Part shown: positions 44,463 to 52,974 of the stretch, in pieces | How the letters are laid out: every line of letters starts with the position of its first letter | Position numbering within the stretch: position 1 is the stretch's first letter | NCBI GenBank assembly: GCA_903923925.1 | Contig: CAIXZF010000081.1 | Location: 36,446-100,445 of the forward strand | Direction of reading: 5' to 3' | DNA from: an uncultured Bacteroidales bacterium | Lineage (GTDB): Bacteria; Bacteroidota; Bacteroidia; Bacteroidales; CAIXZF01 | Length of the DNA stretch: 64,000 bases | Notes under the pieces: generated by a model | Told to the model about the DNA's origin: nothing | Seen by the model: only the letters and a program-made list of their open reading frames with translations | Database searches by the model: none | Translations under genes and position numbers: made by a program

Positions 44463-45626
44463 ATGGAAACCAAGTTTACTCTGAACCAGAGATACAAGAT
44501 TATATGCTTCGGACTGATAATAATTGGTATTGCGGCCTTCGTTTATGGTTATCTGACGAATCCTACTGAAGCATGGGCGAACCTTCTGCTCAATAATTAT
44601 TACTTTTTGTCCATCGCTATTGGAGCCAGCTTTTTTATGGCTTTGCAGTATATTACACAAAGCGGATGGTCGGCTATGTTTAAGAGAGTCCCCGAAGCAA
44701 TGAGTTCCTTTATCCCGGTAGCTGCAATTGTTATGCTGCTGATTTTTTTCGGCATGGATCATTTGTATCATTGGGCGCATCACGGTGCTGCTGAAACTGA
44801 TCCGGTAATTGCACATAAAGCACCCTATCTTAACATCCCATTCTTTTTTATCCGTATTGTTATTTATTTTTCGTTGTGGATGGTTTTAACGCATCTTCTC
44901 AGAAAATTCTCTATACAGGAAGATCTTGAAGGTGGGTTAAAATATTTTGAGAAATCAGAACTTTATTCAAAGATTTATATTTTCCTCCTTGGATTTACAT
45001 TTTCACTGGCTTCCTTCGACTGGATAATGTCGCTGGATGTGCATTGGTTCAGTAATATTTTTGCACTGAAAATGTTTGTTACCGGGTTCTATCATGGTGT
45101 TGCAATGCTTGCTCTGATTGTGATTCTGCTTCATGAACGCGGCCATTACAAAGAGCTTAACAGCAGTCATATGATGGACTTCAGCAGGTATATTTTTATG
45201 CTTTCTATTTTATGGGGATATTTCTTTTTCGCTCAGTTTATGCTGATCTGGTTCAGTAATATTCCTGAAGAAACTATTTATTATGCCAAAATGTGGAACA
45301 ATGGCTGGAAAGCTTTGTTCTATGTTAACATTGTACTAAACTGGTTCCTGCCATTTATGATTTTAATGTCGAAAAAAGCAGATCGCAACAGACAGATTGT
45401 TAAATGGGTAGCTATCATCTTAATTTTCGGACAATGGATTGACATGTATATCCACATTTTCCCTGCGATTACAATTACTCCGGTTTTTGGTTTTATTGAA
45501 ATCGGTGCTTTCCTGGGTTTTGCAGGTCTTTTTGCACTTGTTTTTGGATATACACTTTCAAAGGCAGCCATGATACCGGCAAACCATCCTTACCTGGAAG
45601 AAAGTCTTTATCATCATGTTGAATAA
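44463..45626 (+). CDS. actF: alternative complex III subunit ActF (NrfD-like)
   Basis: A 387-residue membrane protein with about ten helices, the shortened NrfD-like partner of ActC. Family features are FFGMDHLYHWAHH, FIRIVIYFSLWMVL and FDWIMSLDVHWFSNIF. It ends the act gene group with 9 bases after actE and 21 before the SCO1 gene. ActF gives a second membrane module and a possible proton path in ACIII. All six act genes are present and intact. Confidence 0.93.
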   Translation: METKFTLNQRYKIICFGLIIIGIAAFVYGYLTNPTEAWANLLLNNYYFLSIAIGASFFMALQYITQSGWSAMFKRVPEAMSSFIPVAAIVMLLIFFGMDHLYHWAHHGAAETDPVIAHKAPYLNIPFFFIRIVIYFSLWMVLTHLLRKFSIQEDLEGGLKYFEKSELYSKIYIFLLGFTFSLASFDWIMSLDVHWFSNIFALKMFVTGFYHGVAMLALIVILLHERGHYKELNSSHMMDFSRYIFMLSILWGYFFFAQFMLIWFSNIPEETIYYAKMWNNGWKALFYVNIVLNWFLPFMILMSKKADRNRQIVKWVAIILIFGQWIDMYIHIFPAITITPVFGFIEIGAFLGFAGLFALVFGYTLSKAAMIPANHPYLEESLYHHVE

Positions 45627-45647
45627 GGACATTTAATATTTAATCCA

Positions 45648-46466
45648 ATGAAAATAAACTATCGTCTTACATTGATTTTACTGTTCCTTCTCTCATGGAT
45701 TTCCAATTTCTATGGACAGGAAACTGCAATGAAAGACAAAAAGAGCCCGAGTCAACCTGAAATTGGCATTACGGAGCATCTTAACAGTTTTATTCCATCC
45801 GGTATTAAAGTTATTGGTGTAAACAACGACACTAACGACCTTAAACAGCTTATCAACAAGCCCACCATTCTGAACCTTGTTTATTATCGCTGTCCTGGGA
45901 TTTGCAGTCCGGTTATGAACAGTATTGCTGAAGTTGCAGAAAAAATGGAAATGACTGCAGGTAAGGATTACCAGATTATTACTATCAGTTTCGACAGCCG
46001 CGAAGGTTACGACCTGGCTGCTGCAAAAAGAAAAAATTATTTCTCGCACTTTGAAAAGCCCATAGACTCAATGGCTTGGCGTTTCTATGTTTCAGACAGC
46101 ATCGATATTCTGAAACTTACGCAAGCCATAGGATTTAATTTCAAACGCACCGGAAACGATTATCTGCATCCCGGAGCTATCTTTATTCTAAGTCCGGCAG
46201 GAAAAATTACACGATACCATAACGGAACTGCTTACCAGCCTTTTGAAGTTAAGCTTTCACTGATTGAAGCATCAAAAGGCCTTGCAATGCCAACAATTAA
46301 CAGAGTTCTTGCATATTGTTATTCTTACGATCCCGAAGGACAGCGCTATGTTTTGAATGTAACAAAAGTTTCAGGAACGCTGATATTGTTTTTTGGATTA
46401 GTCCTGTTACTGGTTCTACTTATGAAACCAAGGCATAATATTGTAACAAAATCAAAAGAGGAGTAA
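45648..46466 (+). CDS. SCO1/SenC copper chaperone, membrane-anchored
   Basis: A 272-residue periplasmic thioredoxin-fold protein for copper delivery to the CuA centre of oxidase subunit II. The copper-binding pair is in YYRCPGICSPVMN (CxxxC), and the third ligand in YLHPGAIF. There is a signal peptide at the front and a second membrane helix at the C-terminus (VSGTLILFFGLVLLLVLLMK). It stands 5 bases before ctaD. Placement just ahead of the oxidase fits assembly of the CuA site. Confidence 0.92.
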   Translation: MKINYRLTLILLFLLSWISNFYGQETAMKDKKSPSQPEIGITEHLNSFIPSGIKVIGVNNDTNDLKQLINKPTILNLVYYRCPGICSPVMNSIAEVAEKMEMTAGKDYQIITISFDSREGYDLAAAKRKNYFSHFEKPIDSMAWRFYVSDSIDILKLTQAIGFNFKRTGNDYLHPGAIFILSPAGKITRYHNGTAYQPFEVKLSLIEASKGLAMPTINRVLAYCYSYDPEGQRYVLNVTKVSGTLILFFGLVLLLVLLMKPRHNIVTKSKEE

Positions 46467-46470
46467 AATA

Positions 46471-48048
46471 ATGTCAACAGATAATTATGTAAATTTCTTT
46501 CAGGAGAAACAAGGTCGGAAAGGTATCTGGACCTGGTTACTTTCTACCGATCACAAACGTATCGGCCTGATGTATCTTTATTCGATCATGATACTGTTTA
46601 TGGTGGGACTAACTCTCGGTATTCTTATGAAGCTTGAGCTAATTGCGCCGGGAAGAACTATTATGGGACCTCAGACCTATAACGGTATCTTTACATTGCA
46701 TGGGATAATAATGATATTTTTAATTGTGATTCCAGGATTACCGGCCACATTCGGAAATTTCTTCCTGCCAATTATGATAGGCGCAAAAGATGTTTCCTTC
46801 CCAAAACTCAACCTGTTTTCATTCTACCTTTATATTTTAGGTGCGCTGGTTGCAACTACTTCACAGTTTCTGCCTGGCGGCCCTCCTGATACCGGGTGGA
46901 CATTCTACGCTCCTTACAGCTTTAAAACATCAACAAATATGTTTCCTGCTGTTCTCGGGGCATTTATCCTTGGTTTTTCATCAATTCTGACAGGACTTAA
47001 CTTTATTGTCACAATACACAGACTTCGCTGCCCGGGAATGAAATTTATGAAGATGCCAATGTTCCCCTGGACGCTTTACGGAACGGCCTGGATTCAGCTA
47101 CTGGCCACTCCTATTGTTGGCATCACCTTATTAATGGTTATTGCTGAACGGTTTTTCCATATCGGTTTCTTCGATCCTGCTCTTGGTGGTGATCCAGTGC
47201 TGTACCAGCACCTTTTCTGGATTTATTCCCATCCGGCAGTTTATATTATGATTCTTCCGGCAATGGGTGCCATTTCTGAAATTATCCCGACTTTTTCCAG
47301 AAAAGGAATTTTCGGATATAATGCATTAGTAGTTTCCACAATGGCTATAGCAATTGTAGGTTATTTTGTCTGGGCTCATCATATGTTCACTTCGGGCCTC
47401 AGCATGGTTGCCCAGTTTACCTTTTCATTGCTTACATTCCTTGTTGCAATTCCAAGCGCTATAAAAGTGTTCAACTGGGTTGCTACTATGTATAAAGGGT
47501 CTATTAACGTTCAGGTTCCTTTTCTATGGGCACTTTCATTCATTTTTCTTTTTATGATTGGAGGCTTTACAGGACTTGTACTTGGAGCTGTTGCAACTGA
47601 TATCCATGTTCATAATACTTCTTTCGTAGTAGCACATTTCCATTATATCATCTTCGGAGGAATGGGATTTGCCTTTTTTGCTGCCATGCATTATTGGTTC
47701 CCCAAAATTTATGGGAAGATGTACTCCAAAACACCTGCAATTGTGGGCTGGGCTCTGTTCTTTATCGGATTCAACATCCTTTACTTCCCTATGTTTATCC
47801 TGGGATTACAGGGAATGCCAAGAAGATATTACGATTACCTCCCGAAATATGCAAGTCTGAATGCTGTATCAACTATTGGCAGCTGGATTCTGGCAATAGG
47901 ATTTCTGATTGTTGTAATAAACCTTATCAGAGGCGCTATAAAAGGCCCTAAAGCTGAAGCCAACCCCTGGGAAGGAAAAACGCTGGAATGGACTATTCCT
48001 TCACCTCCTTCATTAGAAAATTTTGAAGAAATCCCTGAAATTTCATAA
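46471..48048 (+). CDS. ctaD: cytochrome c oxidase subunit I (caa3 type, A2 class)
   Basis: Catalytic haem-copper subunit, 525 residues, 12 expected helices. Metal ligands: low-spin haem His in IFTLHGIIM, CuB His with the cross-linked Tyr in HPAVYIMILP, the HH pair in WAHHMFTSG, and VVAHFHYIIFGG (haem and low-spin ligands). Directly before the CuB His the sequence is IYSHPAV: the Glu of class A1 (GHPEV) is missing and a Tyr-Ser pair stands instead, the mark of class A2 as in Thermus caa3. It leads the order I-III-IV-II. The window holds cyoE but no ctaA, so haem type (a or o) is not settled. Confidence 0.95.
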   Translation: MSTDNYVNFFQEKQGRKGIWTWLLSTDHKRIGLMYLYSIMILFMVGLTLGILMKLELIAPGRTIMGPQTYNGIFTLHGIIMIFLIVIPGLPATFGNFFLPIMIGAKDVSFPKLNLFSFYLYILGALVATTSQFLPGGPPDTGWTFYAPYSFKTSTNMFPAVLGAFILGFSSILTGLNFIVTIHRLRCPGMKFMKMPMFPWTLYGTAWIQLLATPIVGITLLMVIAERFFHIGFFDPALGGDPVLYQHLFWIYSHPAVYIMILPAMGAISEIIPTFSRKGIFGYNALVVSTMAIAIVGYFVWAHHMFTSGLSMVAQFTFSLLTFLVAIPSAIKVFNWVATMYKGSINVQVPFLWALSFIFLFMIGGFTGLVLGAVATDIHVHNTSFVVAHFHYIIFGGMGFAFFAAMHYWFPKIYGKMYSKTPAIVGWALFFIGFNILYFPMFILGLQGMPRRYYDYLPKYASLNAVSTIGSWILAIGFLIVVINLIRGAIKGPKAEANPWEGKTLEWTIPSPPSLENFEEIPEIS

Positions 48049-48063
48049 ACAAGAAAACCATTT

Positions 48064-48693
48064 ATGGAAGCTATCGATCATAATTCTCACGCACACGCGA
48101 CCCCGCACAGGGATGACACCGCCTCTAAAATAGGCATGTGGCTGTTTATTTTTACTGAAATTCTCCTTTTCGGAGGTCTGTTTATTGTCTATTCTGTTTA
48201 CAGGTACTATAATCCGGTTGCTTTTCACATCGCCGGTGAAGAACTTAATGATTTTGTAGGGACACTAAACACTATTATCCTGTTAATCAGCAGTATGACT
48301 GTTGCAATGTCAATTACCGCAATTCAAAAAAACGACAAAAAACTGGCACTCATTCTCCTCTATACCACGCTGGTGCTTGGTATTTGGTTTTTAGTGAATA
48401 AGTACTTCGAATGGGGCGTTAAATTTGAACATGGATTATACCCTGGTTCAGTTTTACTTCCTAAACTTGGAACTGGTGATACTATGTTCTTCGGACTCTA
48501 TTTCATGATGACAGGTTTGCACGCATTGCATATTATTGCAGGGATGACAATCCTTGGATTTGTTATTGTTTTCATTCACAAAAACAAGATTGGGCCCGAT
48601 AAATATGTATTCCATGAAAATGCCGGCTTATACTGGCACCTGGTCGACCTTATCTGGATCTTCCTTTTCCCATTATTTTATCTCATCCATTAA
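48064..48693 (+). CDS. ctaE: cytochrome c oxidase subunit III
   Basis: A 209-residue membrane subunit with five clear helices. Family motifs are SKIGMWLFIFTEILLFGGLF, TGLHALHIIAGMTIL and YWHLVDLIWIFLFPLFY. It starts 15 bases after ctaD. The N-terminal stretch is rich in His (DHNSHAHATPHRDD), as often seen. Subunit III stabilises the catalytic core and affects proton uptake. Confidence 0.94.
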   Translation: MEAIDHNSHAHATPHRDDTASKIGMWLFIFTEILLFGGLFIVYSVYRYYNPVAFHIAGEELNDFVGTLNTIILLISSMTVAMSITAIQKNDKKLALILLYTTLVLGIWFLVNKYFEWGVKFEHGLYPGSVLLPKLGTGDTMFFGLYFMMTGLHALHIIAGMTILGFVIVFIHKNKIGPDKYVFHENAGLYWHLVDLIWIFLFPLFYLIH

Positions 48694-48704
48694 TTATCTG
48701 TGTC

Positions 48705-48995
48705 ATGAGCGAAGACAAACCACATATTTCAAGTTATGCCAGTTCTATCTGGATTCTGCTTGCCCTCTTACTTTTAACGATTGCAACTGTAAGCGTAACA
48801 AGCGTTAATCTCGGCCCTTTGAGTGTTTCTGTTGCAATGTTTATTGCAAGTATGAAAGCAACACTGGTGCTTTTGTACTTTATGCATTTAAAATTTGATC
48901 ACAAAATATACAGACTAATGATGACTATCGTTTTGTTGCTGTTTTTTGCGATCATTATATTAACTTTCTTAGATTACTCTTTCAGAATAAAATAA
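48705..48995 (+). CDS. ctaF: cytochrome c oxidase subunit IV
   Basis: A 96-residue membrane protein with three helices (SIWILLALLLLTIATVSV, VSVAMFIASMKATLVLLYFM and MMTIVLLLFFAIIILTFL). The block SMKATLVLLYFMHL is the signature of prokaryotic subunit IV (COX4_pro). It sits between subunits III and II, one base before ctaC. Its role is structural. Confidence 0.9.
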   Translation: MSEDKPHISSYASSIWILLALLLLTIATVSVTSVNLGPLSVSVAMFIASMKATLVLLYFMHLKFDHKIYRLMMTIVLLLFFAIIILTFLDYSFRIK

Positions 48996-48996
48996 T

Positions 48997-49944
48997 ATGT
49001 ATTCTACAACAGACGCATCGAATTTTGTAGCAGGAGTCGACACAGCATTTTACATCATCCTTGGTATATCGGGAGTTTTCCTGGTTGCTATTACGGTGGT
49101 TATGCTCTATTTTGTTTATCGCTACAACAAAAAACGGAATCCTGTACCAACCGAATTACACGGGAGTAATACCCTTGAAATTATCTGGACAGTAATACCC
49201 ACATTGTTGGCACTCCTCATGTTTTATTATGGATGGAAAGGATTTTATCCACAACGTTACGCACCTAAAGATGCACTGGCAGTTACGGCTGTTGCACGTA
49301 TGTGGAGTTTTTCATTCGAATACCCAAACGGCGCTGTCAGCAATGATTTAAAAGTTCCTATAGGCCGTGCTGTCCGGGTAAACATGAAAGCTATGGATGT
49401 CCTGCATAGCGTATTCATCCCCGATTTCCGTATTAAAACAGATGCTATTCCCGGTAAAAATAACTTTATCTGGTTTGTATCAGGAAAAAAAGGAACCTAC
49501 GACCTCTTTTGCACGGAGTATTGCGGAGTACGCCATTCGTATATGAATTCAACTGTTAATGTAATGGCTGATGCCGACTTCGATAAATGGTACAAAGAAA
49601 ACGGTGAACAGGGTGCTACAGCTGGAGGCACTGCTGTGCCAGGTGCTGCCGGTAAAAAAATCATGGAACAAAAGGGGTGTATTGCCTGTCATTCTTCGGA
49701 TGGTTCAAAGATTGTAGGCCCCAGTTTCAAAGGAATCTATGGTGAAAATGTTACTGTAGTTACTGGAGGAAAAGATCGCACCCTTAAAATTGATGAAGAG
49801 TATATTAAAAGATCAATAATTGACCCTTCGGCTGATGTTGTAAAAGGCTTTGTGGCTGGTCAGATGATCTCCTATAAAACGGAACTCAATGATAAACAGA
49901 TTGGTGAAATCATTGAATACATCAAAACATTAAATGTCAAATAA
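48997..49944 (+). CDS. ctaC: cytochrome c oxidase subunit II fused to cytochrome c
   Basis: A 315-residue subunit: two N-terminal helices, a cupredoxin domain (about 90-200) and a cytochrome c domain (about 225-315). The CuA site is complete: DVLHSVFIPDF supplies a His, and CTEYCGVRHSYM the two Cys, His and Met. The haem site is CIACHSSDG, with the axial Met in GQMISY. Fusion to cytochrome c makes it caa3 type, which accepts electrons directly from ACIII. It begins 2 bases after ctaF and overlaps cyoE by 11 bases, so it ends a tightly coupled set. The order, with subunit II last, is unusual. Confidence 0.95.
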   Translation: MYSTTDASNFVAGVDTAFYIILGISGVFLVAITVVMLYFVYRYNKKRNPVPTELHGSNTLEIIWTVIPTLLALLMFYYGWKGFYPQRYAPKDALAVTAVARMWSFSFEYPNGAVSNDLKVPIGRAVRVNMKAMDVLHSVFIPDFRIKTDAIPGKNNFIWFVSGKKGTYDLFCTEYCGVRHSYMNSTVNVMADADFDKWYKENGEQGATAGGTAVPGAAGKKIMEQKGCIACHSSDGSKIVGPSFKGIYGENVTVVTGGKDRTLKIDEEYIKRSIIDPSADVVKGFVAGQMISYKTELNDKQIGEIIEYIKTLNVK

Positions 49945-50800
49945 TCAAAAGTTTACTGCAGGGCTTGCTATTGAATTTGGCAAAGCACGTATCGCACTGC
50001 CAATAGCTCTTAGCGCACTTACAGGATATTTTTTAGAGAAAGGAAGTCTGGATACAGGCTTCCTTTTCCCCTTTTCAGGGGTATTCTTCCTGGCCTGTGG
50101 TTCTATGGCAATGAACCAGGTTCAGGAGCAGAATATCGATCGCCTGATGGACAGAACGATGAACCGCCCGATTCCATCGGGCAGGTCGAGTGCAAAGTCT
50201 GTAATTATTTACAGTGTAATTTGTTTTATTGCCGGCTTACTGCTGCTGTCAGGAAGTTTTTCTGCTTTAGTCCTGGGAGCCGTTACTGCTCTTTATTACA
50301 ATCTGGTTTATACTCCTTTAAAAAGAGTTACCGCCTTCGCTGCTGTGCCGGGAGCAATTGTAGGTGCACTCCCTCCAATGGTAGGATGGGCATCAGCAAA
50401 TGGAAACCTTTCCGACCATAGAATCTGGCTGCTTGCAAGCTTTTTCTTCATGGGGCAGATCCCTCATTTCTGGCTGCTTCTGCTTATGTATGGAAAGGAT
50501 TACGAAAAAGCAGGACTGCCCACACTGACTAAGATCATGAGCGAAACGCAAATTAAAAGGTTAACCTTCAGCTGGATATTATGGACAGGTATTGTGGCTG
50601 TATTCCTAGCTTTCCTTGGTGTTGTAAAAAACACCTGGACAGCATGGACTCTTGTGGCGCTCTCTATTGGAATGATTATTCTTTTTCTCGATTTAATGAA
50701 ACGAAGCAAAATAATACGTAATTTCAGACCTTATTTTATTAAACTAAACATCTTCTACAGTTTAGTCATGATTCTATTGTGGCTCGATAGTTTACTATAA
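49934..50800 (+). CDS. cyoE: protohaem IX farnesyltransferase (haem O synthase)
   Basis: A UbiA-type prenyltransferase, 288 residues, with about nine helices. It makes haem O from protohaem and farnesyl diphosphate for the oxidase. The first Asp-rich motif is NQVQEQNIDRLMDRTMNRPI, which fits haem O synthase (N-x3-D-x4-DRTM-RP) better than quinone prenyltransferases. The overlap with ctaC supports the role. Haem A synthase (ctaA) is not in the window. Confidence 0.92.
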   Translation: MSNNQKFTAGLAIEFGKARIALPIALSALTGYFLEKGSLDTGFLFPFSGVFFLACGSMAMNQVQEQNIDRLMDRTMNRPIPSGRSSAKSVIIYSVICFIAGLLLLSGSFSALVLGAVTALYYNLVYTPLKRVTAFAAVPGAIVGALPPMVGWASANGNLSDHRIWLLASFFFMGQIPHFWLLLLMYGKDYEKAGLPTLTKIMSETQIKRLTFSWILWTGIVAVFLAFLGVVKNTWTAWTLVALSIGMIILFLDLMKRSKIIRNFRPYFIKLNIFYSLVMILLWLDSLL

Positions 50801-50821
50801 TAGTTTTTAAAATCTTTTTAT

Positions 50822-51148
50822 ATGAAAAAAATTCTTCTTTTCTTATTTCTGGTTGCTTTTACCATTGCTTGTACAAGCAATGCTGATAAAGCAAAGACAT
50901 CAGCGCAGATTAGTGCAGCAGCTATAAAAACTATCAGCCTTAATGTGAAAGGCATGAGTTGTAGCGGCTGTGAAGAAACTATTAACGAATCTGTCCAGAA
51001 AATTACAGGTGTTACTGAATGTATAGCCTCTTTTAAAGATGGTAAAGCTAATGTCAAATACGACACTACAAAAACCAATTTAAAAGCTATTTCAAAAGCA
51101 ATAACATCTGCCGGTTACGAAGTTTCCGGAGATCAGACTGTAAATTAG
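50822..51148 (+). CDS. HMA-domain lipoprotein, probable periplasmic copper carrier
   Basis: A 108-residue exported protein. A lipoprotein signal ends FTIACTSN, followed by a 20-residue linker and a heavy-metal-associated domain with GMSCSGCEETI (CxxC). The domain ends KAITSAGYEV, typical of CopZ-like folds. Lipid anchoring places it outside the cytosol, unlike CopZ. It lies within the oxidase gene set together with SCO1, so copper delivery to CuA or CuB is a good guess, and it might take the place of Cox11 (CtaG), which I do not find here. Confidence 0.85.
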   Translation: MKKILLFLFLVAFTIACTSNADKAKTSAQISAAAIKTISLNVKGMSCSGCEETINESVQKITGVTECIASFKDGKANVKYDTTKTNLKAISKAITSAGYEVSGDQTVN

Positions 51149-51162
51149 CTTTTTCAGGCGTC

Positions 51163-51420
51163 ATGCCTACGTATCCATTTCTTAAGAATGTAAATCTGGT
51201 TCTTCACCCTCGGTTTCCCCATCAGATTCTTAAATTCTATTCAGAGGGTTTCCATGCTATGACCATTGGTAAAACTCTTTGGATCATTATCTTAATAAAG
51301 TTATTTGTGATTTTCTTTATCCTGAGGTTATTCTTTTTTTCGGATTTTCTCCAGACAAAATTTAAAACTGAAGCCCAACGAAGTGATTATGTAATCGAGC
51401 AATTAACTAAAAAAAGATAA
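51163..51420 (+). CDS. DUF4492 small membrane protein
   Basis: An 85-residue protein with one membrane helix (LWIIILIKLFVIFFILRLFFF). The block FYSEGFHAMTIGKTLWIIIL matches DUF4492, which stands just before cydA in many Bacteroidota and Campylobacterota. Its role is unknown but the constant link suggests bd-oxidase assembly or stability. The start at 51163 is the longest; ATG codons at Met32 (just before TIGKTLW) are alternatives. It ends 4 bases before cydA. Confidence 0.82.
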   Translation: MPTYPFLKNVNLVLHPRFPHQILKFYSEGFHAMTIGKTLWIIILIKLFVIFFILRLFFFSDFLQTKFKTEAQRSDYVIEQLTKKR

Positions 51421-51424
51421 AGCC

Positions 51425-52972
51425 ATGAATGAAACTATTAATGCTTCATTGGTAGAATGGTCGCGGGCACAGTTTGCACTCACTGCTATCTACCATTGGA
51501 TCTTTGTTCCACTCACACTTGGATTGAGTTTCATTCTTGCCATAATGGAATCGCTGTACGTAAAAACCGGAGATCCGGAATGGAAAAAAATTACAAAATT
51601 CTGGATGACGCTCTTTGGGGTTAATTTCGCAATTGGTGTAGCTACCGGAATAATCCTTGAATTCGAATTTGGAACCAACTGGTCGAATTACGCCTGGTTT
51701 GTTGGCGATATTTTTGGTGCACCTCTGGCAATAGAAGGCATTTTTGCGTTCTTCCTCGAATCTACTTTTGTTGCACTCATGTTTTTCGGCTGGAATAAAC
51801 TTAGCAAAACCTCACACCTTTTTTCAACCTGGATGGTAGCTTTTGGCGCCAACCTTTCAGCAATGTGGATACTGGTTGCCAACGCCTGGATGCAAAACCC
51901 GGTAGGGATGAAATTCAACCCTGATACTGCCAGGAATGAAATGGTAAGTTTCCTTGATGTATGGCTGTCGCCAATGGCGGTAAACAAGTTCCTTCATACG
52001 ATATCTTCCGGATTCGTTCTCTCGGCAGCATTTGTAATCGGAATCAGCTCCTGGTACCTGTTAAAGAACAGAAATAAACTACTCGCAAAAAGGAGCATTG
52101 CCATCTCAGCTGTCTTTGGAATGATGGCAATCCTATTCAATATTTTCTGGGGCGATAGTTCTGCCAGGGAAATTGCACAAAAACAACCTATGAAGTTTGC
52201 TGCCTTCGAAGGCCTGTACAAAGGTCAGAAAGGTGCCGGACTAACCACTTTTGCAATCATTACAGCATCGAAAGATGATCCTCAGTACGAAAATATTAAC
52301 AACTATGAATATCGGATAGAATTGCCGAATATGCTTTCGTACATGGCGTACAGAGATTTCAATGCCTTCATCCCGGGAGTTAAAGACCTGTTGGATGGGA
52401 ATAAAGCGCAGGGGATAATGGCAATTACAGAAAAAGTAGGCAGAGGAAAACTCGCCATGCAGGCTTTATCTGATTACAGAGATGCCAGAAAAGCTCATAA
52501 TAAAGCAGCTGCGGATTCGGCAACAAAGCTTATGGACGAGAATTTCAAATACTTTGGATATGGATATTTTGATAATCCCGGAAACCTCGTTCCCAACATT
52601 CCTTTAACTTTTTACAGTTTTCGTGTGATGGTGGTTCTGGGATTCTTCTTTCTTTTCTTTTTTGCCGTATTACTCATCCTCATCTACAAGAACCGGCTTG
52701 AGACCTCACGATTCTGGCTAAAAATAGCAGTAGTTTCAATCCCGCTTGCCTACATTGCCGAACAAGCAGGTTGGATAACCGCCGAAGCAGGCCGCCAACC
52801 CTGGGTTATTCAGGATCTGATGCCCACACTGGCTGCTGTTTCTCAACTCGATACAATGTCTGTAAAGATTACTTTCTTCCTCTTTGCCTTCATTTTCACA
52901 TTGCTGCTTATTGCAGAGCTTAAAATAATGTTCCGGCAGATAAAACTGGGACCAAAAGACGGAGGAAACTAA
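51425..52972 (+). CDS. cydA: cytochrome bd ubiquinol oxidase subunit I
   Basis: Quinol-oxidising haem subunit of the high-oxygen-affinity bd oxidase, 515 residues. His24 in IYHWIFVPLTLG is the haem d/b595 ligand equivalent to E. coli His19; the haem b558 His lies in NKFLHTISSGFVLSAA. The Q-loop follows and the GRQPW motif is intact (EAGRQPWVIQ). A medium-length Q-loop is present. It is 4 bases after DUF4492 and 2 before cydB. It works without a proton pump, useful at low oxygen. Confidence 0.95.
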   Translation: MNETINASLVEWSRAQFALTAIYHWIFVPLTLGLSFILAIMESLYVKTGDPEWKKITKFWMTLFGVNFAIGVATGIILEFEFGTNWSNYAWFVGDIFGAPLAIEGIFAFFLESTFVALMFFGWNKLSKTSHLFSTWMVAFGANLSAMWILVANAWMQNPVGMKFNPDTARNEMVSFLDVWLSPMAVNKFLHTISSGFVLSAAFVIGISSWYLLKNRNKLLAKRSIAISAVFGMMAILFNIFWGDSSAREIAQKQPMKFAAFEGLYKGQKGAGLTTFAIITASKDDPQYENINNYEYRIELPNMLSYMAYRDFNAFIPGVKDLLDGNKAQGIMAITEKVGRGKLAMQALSDYRDARKAHNKAAADSATKLMDENFKYFGYGYFDNPGNLVPNIPLTFYSFRVMVVLGFFFLFFFAVLLILIYKNRLETSRFWLKIAVVSIPLAYIAEQAGWITAEAGRQPWVIQDLMPTLAAVSQLDTMSVKITFFLFAFIFTLLLIAELKIMFRQIKLGPKDGGN

Positions 52973-52974
52973 AC

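Noticed and set aside
44295..44816. 173-codon open frame on the minus strand
   Set aside because: Antisense to actE/actF, both convincing genes.
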